From the NCBI RefSeq assembly GCF_945869175.1, contig NZ_CAMBNZ010000006.1, positions 1 through 64,000 of the forward strand: a stretch of DNA of 64,000 bases. The letters are read 5' to 3'. Made by a program: the position numbers and the translations under genes. Under the pieces are notes generated by a model. The model was given only the letters and a program-made list of their open reading frames with translations, did not search any database and was not told the origin of the DNA. This stretch comes from Limnohabitans sp. Rim8 (GTDB lineage Bacteria; Pseudomonadota; Gammaproteobacteria; Burkholderiales; Burkholderiaceae_C). This document shows positions 48,882 to 56,800 of this stretch, piece by piece (positions within the stretch are counted from its first letter, which is position 1; every line of letters starts with the position of its first letter).

Positions 48882-49962
48882 ATGGCACTCGGTCCAATTT
48901 GTCTGGCCCCGCCTGCTTTGGGCACTGGCCATCATGCCGGTGGTCTGGGGACTGTACCTGGCTTGGCTGCGAAATAAGAGACGCCCCACCAGCGCTTGGC
49001 TTGGCCTGGATGCCCAAGTCACAGGCGCCAAAAACTGGCGCCGCCATGCCCCAGCGGCGCTGCAATGGCTGGGGTTGACAATCTTGTTGGTGGCCATTGC
49101 CAGGCCTCAAGCCATTTTGTTGTTGCCCAGCCGAATGGACACCGTCATGTTGGCCATCGACAGTTCTGGCAGCATGCGCGCCGGCGATGTACCACCGAGT
49201 CGGATCGAGGCGGCGCAAGCGGCCGCCAGGAATTTTGTTTTGGGACAAACAGGCCAAGTCAAATTGGGCCTGGTCAGTGTGGCAGGCGCTGCGGCTTTGG
49301 TGCAAGCGCCCACCGATCAACGCGATTTGGTGCTGCAGGCCATCGACAGCCTGAGTTTGCAACCGGGCTCTGCCATTGGCAGTGGCATTGTGATTGCACT
49401 GCAAGCCATGCTGCCAGGCTCGGGCCTGGATGTGCCTGGCCTGATCGAGGGTGAAAACCGCGCAGAGAACACCGGTACCCCCTTGGGCGGTTCAGCGGGT
49501 GGCTCTGCGTCAGCGACAGAAAAAACGAAAAAAAACCCTGCCTTGCCCAAAGTGCCCCCAGGCTCCAACACCTCAGCGGCCATTGTTTTGCTCAGCGATG
49601 GCCAAAGCAACATCGGTCCGGATGCCCTGAAAATGGCCAAAGTGGCTGCCGATTTGGGTGTGCGTGTGTACACCGTGGGTGTGGGCACAACACAAGGCAC
49701 AGTCCTCAAAGCCCAAGGCATGCAAATGCGTGTCAAGCTCGATGAAGACACCTTGAAAAAGATCGCCGAGATCACACGGGCAGAGTATTTCAGCGCCCAA
49801 AGCTCCCAAGAATTGAAGCAAATTTACGACTCGATCAGCACCCAAATTGTCCTCAAAAAACACCGCCTCACAGAAGTGTCTGCTTTGTGTGCCCTTTTGG
49901 GCATGCTGTTGGTCGCCTGCGGTGGAGCGATGGGTTGGTGGCGTCGAGGCAAGATCATTTGA
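48874..49962 (+). CDS. VWA-domain membrane protein (BatA/BatB-like), forward copy
   Basis: A 362-residue protein: two N-terminal helices (about 12-30 and 60-77), a VWA domain with MIDAS motif AIDSSGSMRAGDVPPSRI, and a C-terminal helix (about 335-355). A low-complexity Gly/Ser/Thr/Lys insert (about residues 190-230) interrupts the VWA domain before AIVLLSDGQSNIGPDALKMA. It follows DUF58 with an eight-base overlap, completing a moxR-DUF58-VWA unit. It is closely similar in design to the reverse-strand protein at 44707-45780. Confidence 0.87.
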   Translation: MPEWHSVQFVWPRLLWALAIMPVVWGLYLAWLRNKRRPTSAWLGLDAQVTGAKNWRRHAPAALQWLGLTILLVAIARPQAILLLPSRMDTVMLAIDSSGSMRAGDVPPSRIEAAQAAARNFVLGQTGQVKLGLVSVAGAAALVQAPTDQRDLVLQAIDSLSLQPGSAIGSGIVIALQAMLPGSGLDVPGLIEGENRAENTGTPLGGSAGGSASATEKTKKNPALPKVPPGSNTSAAIVLLSDGQSNIGPDALKMAKVAADLGVRVYTVGVGTTQGTVLKAQGMQMRVKLDEDTLKKIAEITRAEYFSAQSSQELKQIYDSISTQIVLKKHRLTEVSALCALLGMLLVACGGAMGWWRRGKII

Positions 49963-50002
49963 GTTGTTTGTTGCAGACGACCCCCAGCATTTCAAGTAAC
50001 GC

Positions 50003-50710
50003 ATGAACCTCACAGGTGGATGGCACTGGCACTGGCGCGCATGGCGATCTCAACAGCGCTGGGCCTCGGCATCGGCTCACATCGAAGCGTGGCTGCTGGC
50101 GCAAACCATGCCGCGCCAACAACTGGTGCTGATCGGTGCGAGCGCCGGGTGGATGATGCCCACGGCCTGGCTTGCACAATTCAAAACCATTCACGCCTGG
50201 GACATTGACCCCTTGGCTGCGCCCTTGTTTCGATGGCGCCATGGCACCACGTTGAAGCACCTTGGGGTGGCATTGCACATGCACACAGGCGATGGCCTGG
50301 CCCGTCTTCCTCAACTGGTGCAAGCCCATTCCGATGCGTTCTTCTGGTTTGACAATGTGCTGGGGCAATTGCGCTTCACAGGACCGGATTTATCGAGTGT
50401 CGAGTGGCAGTTGTACCAAATTCAAAAAAACATGCGCTCGGTGGCATGGGGCAGTGTGCATGACCGCATGTCAGGGCGCTGCGCACCCAAAGGTGCACTG
50501 CCATTACCCCAAGAGGGTCTTGCCCCCGTGGCCATGGACAGCCCTTCGGCCCAAACCTGGCTGCATCGCATGGGGGCCATCAGCCCCTGTCTGGACCACC
50601 TGACCGAGCATGTCTTGCCCAAGGGCACACCGGTCCAGCACACCGCCTGGGATTTCAAGCCAGGCTATGCGCACTGGCTTGAAATGGGCTGGTGCCCAGC
50701 CGGCCAATGA
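50003..50710 (+). CDS. Hypothetical protein with a methyltransferase-like N-terminal motif
   Basis: A 235-residue protein rich in Trp and His that I do not recognise as a named family. LVLIGASAGWMMPTAWLAQF followed by IHAWDIDPLAAPLFRWRHG resembles motif I and the acidic end of strand 2 of Rossmann-fold SAM-dependent methyltransferases, and FFWFDNVLGQL resembles motif IV. No signal peptide or membrane helix. It begins 40 bases after the VWA gene and may belong to that operon. Function unknown. Confidence 0.7.
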   Translation: MNLTGGWHWHWRAWRSQQRWASASAHIEAWLLAQTMPRQQLVLIGASAGWMMPTAWLAQFKTIHAWDIDPLAAPLFRWRHGTTLKHLGVALHMHTGDGLARLPQLVQAHSDAFFWFDNVLGQLRFTGPDLSSVEWQLYQIQKNMRSVAWGSVHDRMSGRCAPKGALPLPQEGLAPVAMDSPSAQTWLHRMGAISPCLDHLTEHVLPKGTPVQHTAWDFKPGYAHWLEMGWCPAGQ

Positions 50711-50763
50711 AACTGGTCAGTGCCCATTTCACACGCTTGTGACAGCACCGGTGAACTCAAGAT

Positions 50764-51312
50764 TCAACGAGCGCTTGTCAAAGCCTCCACGGAAAATTCA
50801 ATGATTTTTTTGTAATTGTCCAAAATTTGGCGCATCTCGACGACCAGGCTGCGCCTTGGCCATGCGCACCAAGTCGCTGGCCGATTTGATCCCCGTTTTG
50901 GGATGGGCCACCAACATCAAGGTACCTTAGGCCGTCATGCCAATCGGTGCAAAGTCGGTGATCGGGTTGTAACTGCTCTTGGCGGTCATTTGCGTGGCCA
51001 TCAGCATGGTGTTGGCCGTGATCAACAAGGTGTGCCATCAGGCGCCGACTTGGCCACAACATGCGAGCCTATATTGTCGCTGGCACCTGCCTGGTTTTGC
51101 ACCACCACCGGTTGGCCCAAACGCTCACTCAGCCGGGGCGCCACGGCACGGGCAATCGTGTCCATGCCTTTGCCTGGCATGAAAGGCACAATGATTTTGA
51201 TGGGCTGCGTGGGGTAAAACACAGCTGTCTGGGCTTGCGACGCAGCCATGACCACCAAGGCCGTGAAGCCCATCAGCCATCTGAGACCATGGCGAAGTGA
51301 AGGGAATGTCGT
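50764..51312 (-). pseudogene. Decayed Bug-family receptor gene
   Basis: The reverse strand reads as a Bug receptor with several lesions. The start is ACG (51310-51312) behind a good AGGAG site, then a signal peptide and FYPTQPIKIIVPFMPGKGMD in one frame. One base is missing near 51034 (the PDGHTLL region), shifting the frame. A TAA (50927-50929) follows within the next segment (ITDFAPIGMTA). After SDLVRMAKAQPG a large internal piece is gone and the frame shifts again, leaving only a C-terminus ending KKIIEFSVEALTSAR and TGA (50764-50766). About 180 codons remain of the usual 320. Confidence 0.85.
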
Positions 51313-51333
51313 GGAAGTCTCCTGTCGTTGAAT

Positions 51334-51819
51334 TTAAAGTTCGAGCGCCCAATACTGACCCACCAAATGGTGTCCGAACGAATGGTGCGGCTCTTCAGAC
51401 AGCAAGACAAAACCTGCCGTTTGGTAAATGTGCCTGGCCGCATGCAAGATGTCATTGGTCCACAAACTCAATTTTTGATAGCCGTGGTCTTTGGCAAATG
51501 CGATGCAGGTCTGCGTCAAACGCCGGCCCAAACCAGTGCCGCGCATCTCGGGCTCCACATACAACAGACGCAACTTGGCCTCTGTGTCTGAAACCTTGAC
51601 CACAAACACCGAACCCACCACCCGTCCATCGCACTCGGCGATCCAAGCGTTTTCCTTGGCCGGCTCGAAGTTTTTGACAAATTGCGCGGCAATTTCGGCC
51701 ACCATGGCCTCGAACGTGCTGTCCCAGCCGTATTCCTGCGCATACAAAATGCCCTGGCGGTGGGCTATCCAGCCGATGTCGCCCACTTGGAGGCCACGCA
51801 AAACAAGGCCGGAGGTCAT
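51334..51819 (-). CDS. GNAT-family N-acetyltransferase
   Basis: A 161-residue acetyltransferase. The acetyl-CoA pyrophosphate loop is RGTGLGRRLTQTCI, preceded by the central strand LRLLYVEPEM and followed by KLSLWTNDILHAARHIYQ and a GF motif (TAGFVLLSEE). The YGWDSTFEAMVAEIAAQF helix resembles the C-terminal acetyltransferase domain fused to some MarR proteins. It overlaps the lyase gene by four bases and is last in the long leftward catabolic unit; its substrate is unknown. Confidence 0.88.
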   Translation of the reverse strand: MTSGLVLRGLQVGDIGWIAHRQGILYAQEYGWDSTFEAMVAEIAAQFVKNFEPAKENAWIAECDGRVVGSVFVVKVSDTEAKLRLLYVEPEMRGTGLGRRLTQTCIAFAKDHGYQKLSLWTNDILHAARHIYQTAGFVLLSEEPHHSFGHHLVGQYWALEL

Positions 51820-52712
51820 GCATTGTTCCCGCTTTCGTAGCGTTGTCCCAAGGCCAGCAGCTGCGGCGTTTCAATCACCGCATTCAGGCCATCAAAGTCC
51901 AGCATCTGTGCTTGCCAAGGCCGTGTGGTCTGGTGTGTGTGCAAGCTGGCGTAATAGCCTTGCAGCATGTGCAACACTGCACGCGCTGTGCCACCGGGAA
52001 AGATCACGATTTTGAAACCGCGCTCACCCAGTTCGGCCGCACTTTGCACCGGCGTCTTGCCGCCCTCGACCATGTTGGCCAACAGCGGTACACGGTTGGC
52101 AAACTGTGCGCAGGCGCTGTTCATCTGCTCATCCGAGCGCAAAGCTTCGATGAACAAGGCATCAACGCCGCATTCCAAATAGCGCTCGGCCCGCTCCAAG
52201 GCGGCGTCCAGACCTTCCACAGCCACCGCATCGGTGCGGGCCAAAATCAAGGTGTTGGGGTCATGGCGGGCATCCAGCGCTGCACGCAGCTTGCCCTGCA
52301 TCTCGGCCACCGGCACCACACCTTTGCCGTCCAGGTGGCCGCAGCGTTTGGGGAAAGTCTGGTCTTCGATCTGGATCATCGCGGCCCCAGCCCGCTCAAA
52401 ATCACGCACGGTGCGCTGGGTATTGAGCGCATTGCCAAAGCCCGTGTCCGCGTCCACGATGACCGGAATGCTGACCCGGTCGGTGATGTGGGCCAGCGTC
52501 TGCGCCACTTCGGTGGCGGTGGTCAGGCCGATGTCTGAACGCCCCAAGCGTGTGTAAGCAATCGATGCGCCCGACAGGTACAAGGCTTCAAAACCCGCCT
52601 GCTGCGCGACCAACGCGGTGAGCGCGTCGTACACACCTGGCGCAAGCAAGGCCTGCTCTTGTTGCAAGCGCTGGGCCAAAAGGCATTGGGCCAAATTGTG
52701 GGGCTGGCTCAT
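51816..52712 (-). CDS. Isocitrate lyase/PEP mutase superfamily C-C lyase
   Basis: A 298-residue TIM-barrel lyase. Seen: APGVYDALTALVAQQAGFEA, IPVIVDADTGFGNALNTQRT with Mg-binding acids, QIEDQTFPKRCGHLDGKGVV containing the KRCGH catalytic-cysteine loop of isocitrate/methylisocitrate lyases, and LILARTDAVAVEGLDAALER. Members split 2-methylisocitrate, 2,3-dimethylmalate, oxaloacetate or related acids. The cysteine loop favours lyase over phosphonate mutase activity. It overlaps its neighbours by ATGA on both sides. Confidence 0.9.
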   Translation of the reverse strand: MSQPHNLAQCLLAQRLQQEQALLAPGVYDALTALVAQQAGFEALYLSGASIAYTRLGRSDIGLTTATEVAQTLAHITDRVSIPVIVDADTGFGNALNTQRTVRDFERAGAAMIQIEDQTFPKRCGHLDGKGVVPVAEMQGKLRAALDARHDPNTLILARTDAVAVEGLDAALERAERYLECGVDALFIEALRSDEQMNSACAQFANRVPLLANMVEGGKTPVQSAAELGERGFKIVIFPGGTARAVLHMLQGYYASLHTHQTTRPWQAQMLDFDGLNAVIETPQLLALGQRYESGNNA

Positions 52713-54124
52713 GGCGGCGAATCCTTCAAAAGTTGTTGTGCGGTGTGCGCCGCGATATGCCCGCCCGCCACGGCGCTGAGCAAGCCGTTGCCCGACAAAT
52801 AGCCCCACACCGCTTGGCCGGAAACGCCCCGGGCCGCGCCGCCTGCGGCCAGCAAATTGGGCAGTGGGGTGCCGTCTCCACGCAACACGCGGGCTTGTGC
52901 GTCAATGTCCAGGCCGCCTTGGGTGTGGAACAAAGCGCCGGTCACCTTGACGGCATGAAACGGCGCTTGCAGTGCACGTTTGAATGTGCGGCCCGTGGCT
53001 GTGTCGGTGCCCGGTTTCACTGCGTTCAATGTGGCCTGCAAAACTTCCAAAGGGCAACCGATCAGTTGAGCCAACTCAGCCGCATCGGCTGAATGTTGCA
53101 CCGCACCAGCGTTTTGCGCCGCCACAAAATCGGGGAACTCCTGCACAAAATTCAAGAGTGCACCGTCGAACACATTCCAAGCCACACGACCGGGCTGCGC
53201 CAGCACCTGCACGGCTGCTTCCGAGTAGCCCTGGGTTTCGTCGTGAAAGCGCTGGCCTTGGGCGTTGATCTGCACGCCACCTTCCATGATGAGCGCCCAC
53301 GAAATCAAAGCGCCTTGGGGCACCGCCCAAGAGCCATGCCCTTGGTACGCGCCCAAGTCAGCCAGGCGTGCGCCCAGTTGTTGGCCCCATGCAATGGCAC
53401 TGCCGTCGTTGCCCACATGGCCCGCATAGGTGGCCTCGGCCATCTCGGGCAACAAGTCTTGGACCATCGCGGTGGCCCCGCCAAAACCATTGCAGGCCAG
53501 CAACACCAAATCACAGCGGATGCGCTCGGTTTGCCCATCAGGACGCACAAAACCCACCCCGTGGAGGCGTTGCACACCATCGGCCCACAGCTCGGTCACC
53601 TGCGCTTGCGTCAAAACCACCACGCCTGCCGCATCGGCCGCCGCTTGCAGGCGACTCATCAATCCAGCACCGGTTTTTTCGGGTACGGCGTGCATGCGGT
53701 GGGCGCTGTGGCCGGGGTACAAAAAGTTGTCCAGCACCTGCCAGGGCAGACCGTGGTGGGTGGCCAGAGCATCCATGGCCGGACCGATGTGCTGGGCATA
53801 GGCCTGCACCAAATGCGGCGCAGCCTGACCATGGGCCTTGGCCTGAATGTCGGCGGCAAATGCTGCAACGCTGTCCTGGATGCCTTGGGCCTCTTGCGCC
53901 TGTGTGCAAGGCGCCGGAATGAACCCCGAAGACAAAGCCGTGGATCCAGCGGCAAATGCGTCACGCTCCAGCACCACGCAGGCCACACCCAAGCGGTGCA
54001 AAGCCAGCGCAGCGGTCAGACCACAAGCGCCAGCACCCACGATCACGACCGGTGTGTGGTCGTCGGCATGCACATGGGCTGAAAGTTCAGCAGCCGGGCG
54101 AACTTGCGGCAACGGCGCGTCCAT
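52709..54124 (-). CDS. FAD-dependent reductase/dehydrogenase (fumarate reductase flavoprotein-like)
   Basis: A 471-residue flavoprotein with the Rossmann FAD motif VVIVGAGACGLTAALALHRL (about 26-45), an ERDAFAAGSTALSSGF loop, a central substrate domain, and a closing FAD segment in LLAAGGAARGVSGQAVWGYL. This fits the FAD_binding_2 group, which includes soluble fumarate reductases, urocanate reductase and 3-ketosteroid dehydrogenases. No signal peptide or heme domain, so it is cytoplasmic. In this operon it could reduce or desaturate a C-C bond of the intermediate. Only four bases separate it from the amidohydrolase gene. Confidence 0.85.
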   Translation of the reverse strand: MDAPLPQVRPAAELSAHVHADDHTPVVIVGAGACGLTAALALHRLGVACVVLERDAFAAGSTALSSGFIPAPCTQAQEAQGIQDSVAAFAADIQAKAHGQAAPHLVQAYAQHIGPAMDALATHHGLPWQVLDNFLYPGHSAHRMHAVPEKTGAGLMSRLQAAADAAGVVVLTQAQVTELWADGVQRLHGVGFVRPDGQTERIRCDLVLLACNGFGGATAMVQDLLPEMAEATYAGHVGNDGSAIAWGQQLGARLADLGAYQGHGSWAVPQGALISWALIMEGGVQINAQGQRFHDETQGYSEAAVQVLAQPGRVAWNVFDGALLNFVQEFPDFVAAQNAGAVQHSADAAELAQLIGCPLEVLQATLNAVKPGTDTATGRTFKRALQAPFHAVKVTGALFHTQGGLDIDAQARVLRGDGTPLPNLLAAGGAARGVSGQAVWGYLSGNGLLSAVAGGHIAAHTAQQLLKDSPP

Positions 54125-54128
54125 GCCT

Positions 54129-54731
54129 TCAGCCCAGATGCTTCAAAAAAGTGGCGCTGTCCATCACATCACCCACCGAAGCCATGTCGGCCAGAGCCGC
54201 TTGGTGTGCGGCTTCGCTGAAGGCCGCACAACCGTCCGACAACACAATGGCGTGGTAATCGCGCACATGCGCATCACGCACCGTGCTGGCCACGCCGCCG
54301 TTCGTGACGATGCCGCACACCACCAAGGTGTCGATGCCCGATTTTTTGAGTACCCAATCAAGTTGCGTGTTGAAGAAGGCCGAATACGCCACCTTGAACA
54401 CCGACACATCGACCAAGGGCGCGAGCATGTCTACATTGGCCTGGCCCCGGCTGCCCGGTGCAAAGTCGCCTTGACGCAAAAACGGGCGGCGCTCTTTGAG
54501 GTGCGCCGAAATCATGGGCTCGCCCTGGGCATCTGGCCACAGGGTGAACAGGCTGGCCGTGACCAACCCACCGCGCCCCTTGATGGCACGCGCCACCGGT
54601 GCCATGCGCTCGGGCAACTTCACCGCTTCGGCGCTCAGGGTATTGCCCCGGGCATACGCACCGTCGGGGGCCAGAAAATCGTTTTGCAAGTCGACAATGA
54701 CCATGCCCAATTTCGCATTTTTCAAGTTCAT
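54129..54731 (-). CDS. Isochorismatase-fold cysteine amidohydrolase
   Basis: A 200-residue cysteine hydrolase. The Asp-Lys-Cys triad is visible: Asp in VIVDLQNDFLAPDGAYA, Lys in VFKVAYSAFFNT and Cys in LVVCGIVTNGGVASTVRDA. This branch contains N-carbamoylsarcosine amidase, maleamate amidase, nicotinamidase and ureidoacrylate hydrolase. Placed directly after hyuA, it could cleave the open-chain amide or carbamoyl product of the hydantoinase-type enzyme. It overlaps hyuA by four bases. Confidence 0.88.
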   Translation of the reverse strand: MNLKNAKLGMVIVDLQNDFLAPDGAYARGNTLSAEAVKLPERMAPVARAIKGRGGLVTASLFTLWPDAQGEPMISAHLKERRPFLRQGDFAPGSRGQANVDMLAPLVDVSVFKVAYSAFFNTQLDWVLKKSGIDTLVVCGIVTNGGVASTVRDAHVRDYHAIVLSDGCAAFSEAAHQAALADMASVGDVMDSATFLKHLG

Positions 54732-56800
54732 GCTGTGCGCTCCACCAAGAGGTTGCCCAGTTTGTCCACCCGGCCTTCAAAACCTGGCTCCAACCACACC
54801 GTGGTGTCGGGCTGCTCCAAAATGGCGGGGCCTTGCACCACGGTGCCCACAGGCAGGCTCAGGCGCTCGAAGCGCTGTGCCGTCCACCACTGGCCCTGGT
54901 GGTAGACCTGCTGCTGGCCCACCGGGGTGGTGCGGCCCTCGCCTTGCGGAGCCAGCACGGCCAGATCGAACTTGGGGCGCCGCCCGATGCGGGCATACCG
55001 CAGGTTCATCACACGGATCACCGGGCCCCGCAGCACGCGGCCAAAGGCATGCTGGTAAGCGGCTTCAAAAGCGGCCAGCAAGCCTGCCGCATGCAAAGCT
55101 TCAAGTTTCACCGGCACTTGCAGCGTGTGCGTTTGGCCCATGTAGAGCATGTCAAAGCTGATGACTTCATCCACCCGCACAAAGTTCACACCCGCAGAGT
55201 CCAAACGCACTTGGCAAGCTTCGGCCAAACCATCCACGCGTTGCAGCAAAGCAGGCCAGGACACATCGGCCAAGGCCACGTTCAGGGTCTGCACCGCATC
55301 GTGTCGCATGTCGGCCATGACACAGCCCAGCGCCGAGGTGACGCCCGGGTAACGCGGCACGATGCCGGTGGTGACACCCACCTCGCGCATCATGGCGCAC
55401 ACATGCAGGCCGCCGCCGCCGCCAAACGGCATGTAGGCAAATTGACGTGGGTCATGCCCACGCTCAATCGACACCACGCGGATCGCACCGGCCATGCGGG
55501 CATTGGCCACCGTCAAAATCGCTTCGGCCGCGGCCAACGCCGTCAAGCCCAAAGGCTCGGCCACATGCTGGGCAATGGCTTGCTCCGACAAACCCGAATC
55601 CAATTTCTGCAGCAGGCCACCGCCCAAAGGCCGGTCGGCCGCGATGCGGCCCAGCAGCACATTGGCATCGGTCACCGTGGGGCGGGTGTTGCCACGCCCA
55701 TAGCAGGCGGGGCCGGGAATGCTGCCTGCCGACTCGGGGCCGACTTGCAGCATGCCCCCCGCATCGACCGAGGCGATGGAGCCGCCACCGGCACCGATGG
55801 TCTCGATCTGGATCATGGGCGAGCGCACCACCAAGCCAAATTCAATAGAGGTTTGCGCAGCCAGTGCCGCTTCACCTCCAGCCACCAAGGACACATCAAA
55901 CGAAGTGCCGCCAATGTCGCCGGTGATGACGTTTTCAAAACCCGAAGCGCGGGCGATTTCGGCGCAGGCCATCACACCTGCAGCGGGGCCCGACAGTGCA
56001 GTGCGCACCGGCACATCGCAAGCAGTCTGGCGCGACATGACGCCGCCATTGCTTTGCACAATCAGCAGTTCACCACCAAAGCCCTGTGCACGCAAATCAC
56101 CCTCCAGGCGCTGTAAATAGCTGCCCACCACAGGCTGCAAAGCGGCATTGAGTGTGGCGGTGGAACAGCGCTCAAACTCGCGAATTTCGGGCAACACTTC
56201 GCTGGCCGCCGTCACGTAGCTGTTGGGCCAAATGGCCCGCACAGCGGCCACAGCGGCTTGTTCGTTACCGGGGTTGGCATAGGCGTGCACAAAGAACACG
56301 CAGACCGCCTCGCAGCCTTCGGCCAGCAAGGCGCGGGCCTGTTCGCGCACTTGGACCAGGTCCACAGGCGTGTGCAACTGGCCATCGGCCAGCACGCGCT
56401 CGTCCACTTCCAGACGCCAAGCTCGCGGCACCACGGGCGTGTAGCTGCCGCGCAGGCCCCAGGTTTGCGGGCGATCGCGGCGGCGCATCTCCAGCACATC
56501 GCGAAAACCGCGTGTGGTGATGATGCCGGTGCGGGCGATCTTGCGTTCCAGCAAGGCGTTGGTGCCCACCGTGGTGCCGTGCACGATGGTGGCGATGTCT
56601 TTGGCCCCTTCGGCCCCCGTGGCCCCGGTCACTTTGGCGATGCCATTCATGAACCCCCGGGCTTCTTCACCCCGGGTCGACGGCACTTTGACAATGCGGG
56701 CCTGGCCGGTTTTTTCGTCCAGCACAAACAGGTCAGTGAAGGTCCCACCCACGTCCACGCCAACGACCCAATGGGCTGGGTTCCATGATGGCTCGCTCAT
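54728..56800 (-). CDS. Hydantoinase/oxoprolinase subunit A (HyuA family)
   Basis: A 690-residue ATP-dependent subunit. The N-terminal VVGVDVGGTFTDLFVLDEKT is the actin-like phosphate-binding loop, followed by ERKIARTGIITTRGFRDVLE and RRRDRPQTWGLRGSYTPVVP. The middle has QSNGGVMSRQTACDVPVRTA, GDIGGTSFDVSLVAGGE and GNTRPTVTDANVLLGR. The family couples ATP hydrolysis to lactam/imide opening (5-oxoproline, N-methylhydantoin, caprolactam) or to carboxylation of ketones. The substrate here is unknown. It works with the adjacent B subunit, overlapping it by four bases. Confidence 0.93.
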   Translation of the reverse strand: MSEPSWNPAHWVVGVDVGGTFTDLFVLDEKTGQARIVKVPSTRGEEARGFMNGIAKVTGATGAEGAKDIATIVHGTTVGTNALLERKIARTGIITTRGFRDVLEMRRRDRPQTWGLRGSYTPVVPRAWRLEVDERVLADGQLHTPVDLVQVREQARALLAEGCEAVCVFFVHAYANPGNEQAAVAAVRAIWPNSYVTAASEVLPEIREFERCSTATLNAALQPVVGSYLQRLEGDLRAQGFGGELLIVQSNGGVMSRQTACDVPVRTALSGPAAGVMACAEIARASGFENVITGDIGGTSFDVSLVAGGEAALAAQTSIEFGLVVRSPMIQIETIGAGGGSIASVDAGGMLQVGPESAGSIPGPACYGRGNTRPTVTDANVLLGRIAADRPLGGGLLQKLDSGLSEQAIAQHVAEPLGLTALAAAEAILTVANARMAGAIRVVSIERGHDPRQFAYMPFGGGGGLHVCAMMREVGVTTGIVPRYPGVTSALGCVMADMRHDAVQTLNVALADVSWPALLQRVDGLAEACQVRLDSAGVNFVRVDEVISFDMLYMGQTHTLQVPVKLEALHAAGLLAAFEAAYQHAFGRVLRGPVIRVMNLRYARIGRRPKFDLAVLAPQGEGRTTPVGQQQVYHQGQWWTAQRFERLSLPVGTVVQGPAILEQPDTTVWLEPGFEGRVDKLGNLLVERTA

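Noticed and set aside
54833-56116. Long open frame (about 427 codons) on the forward strand
   Set aside because: Antisense to hyuA; a shadow of its GC-rich third positions, with no domain signature.
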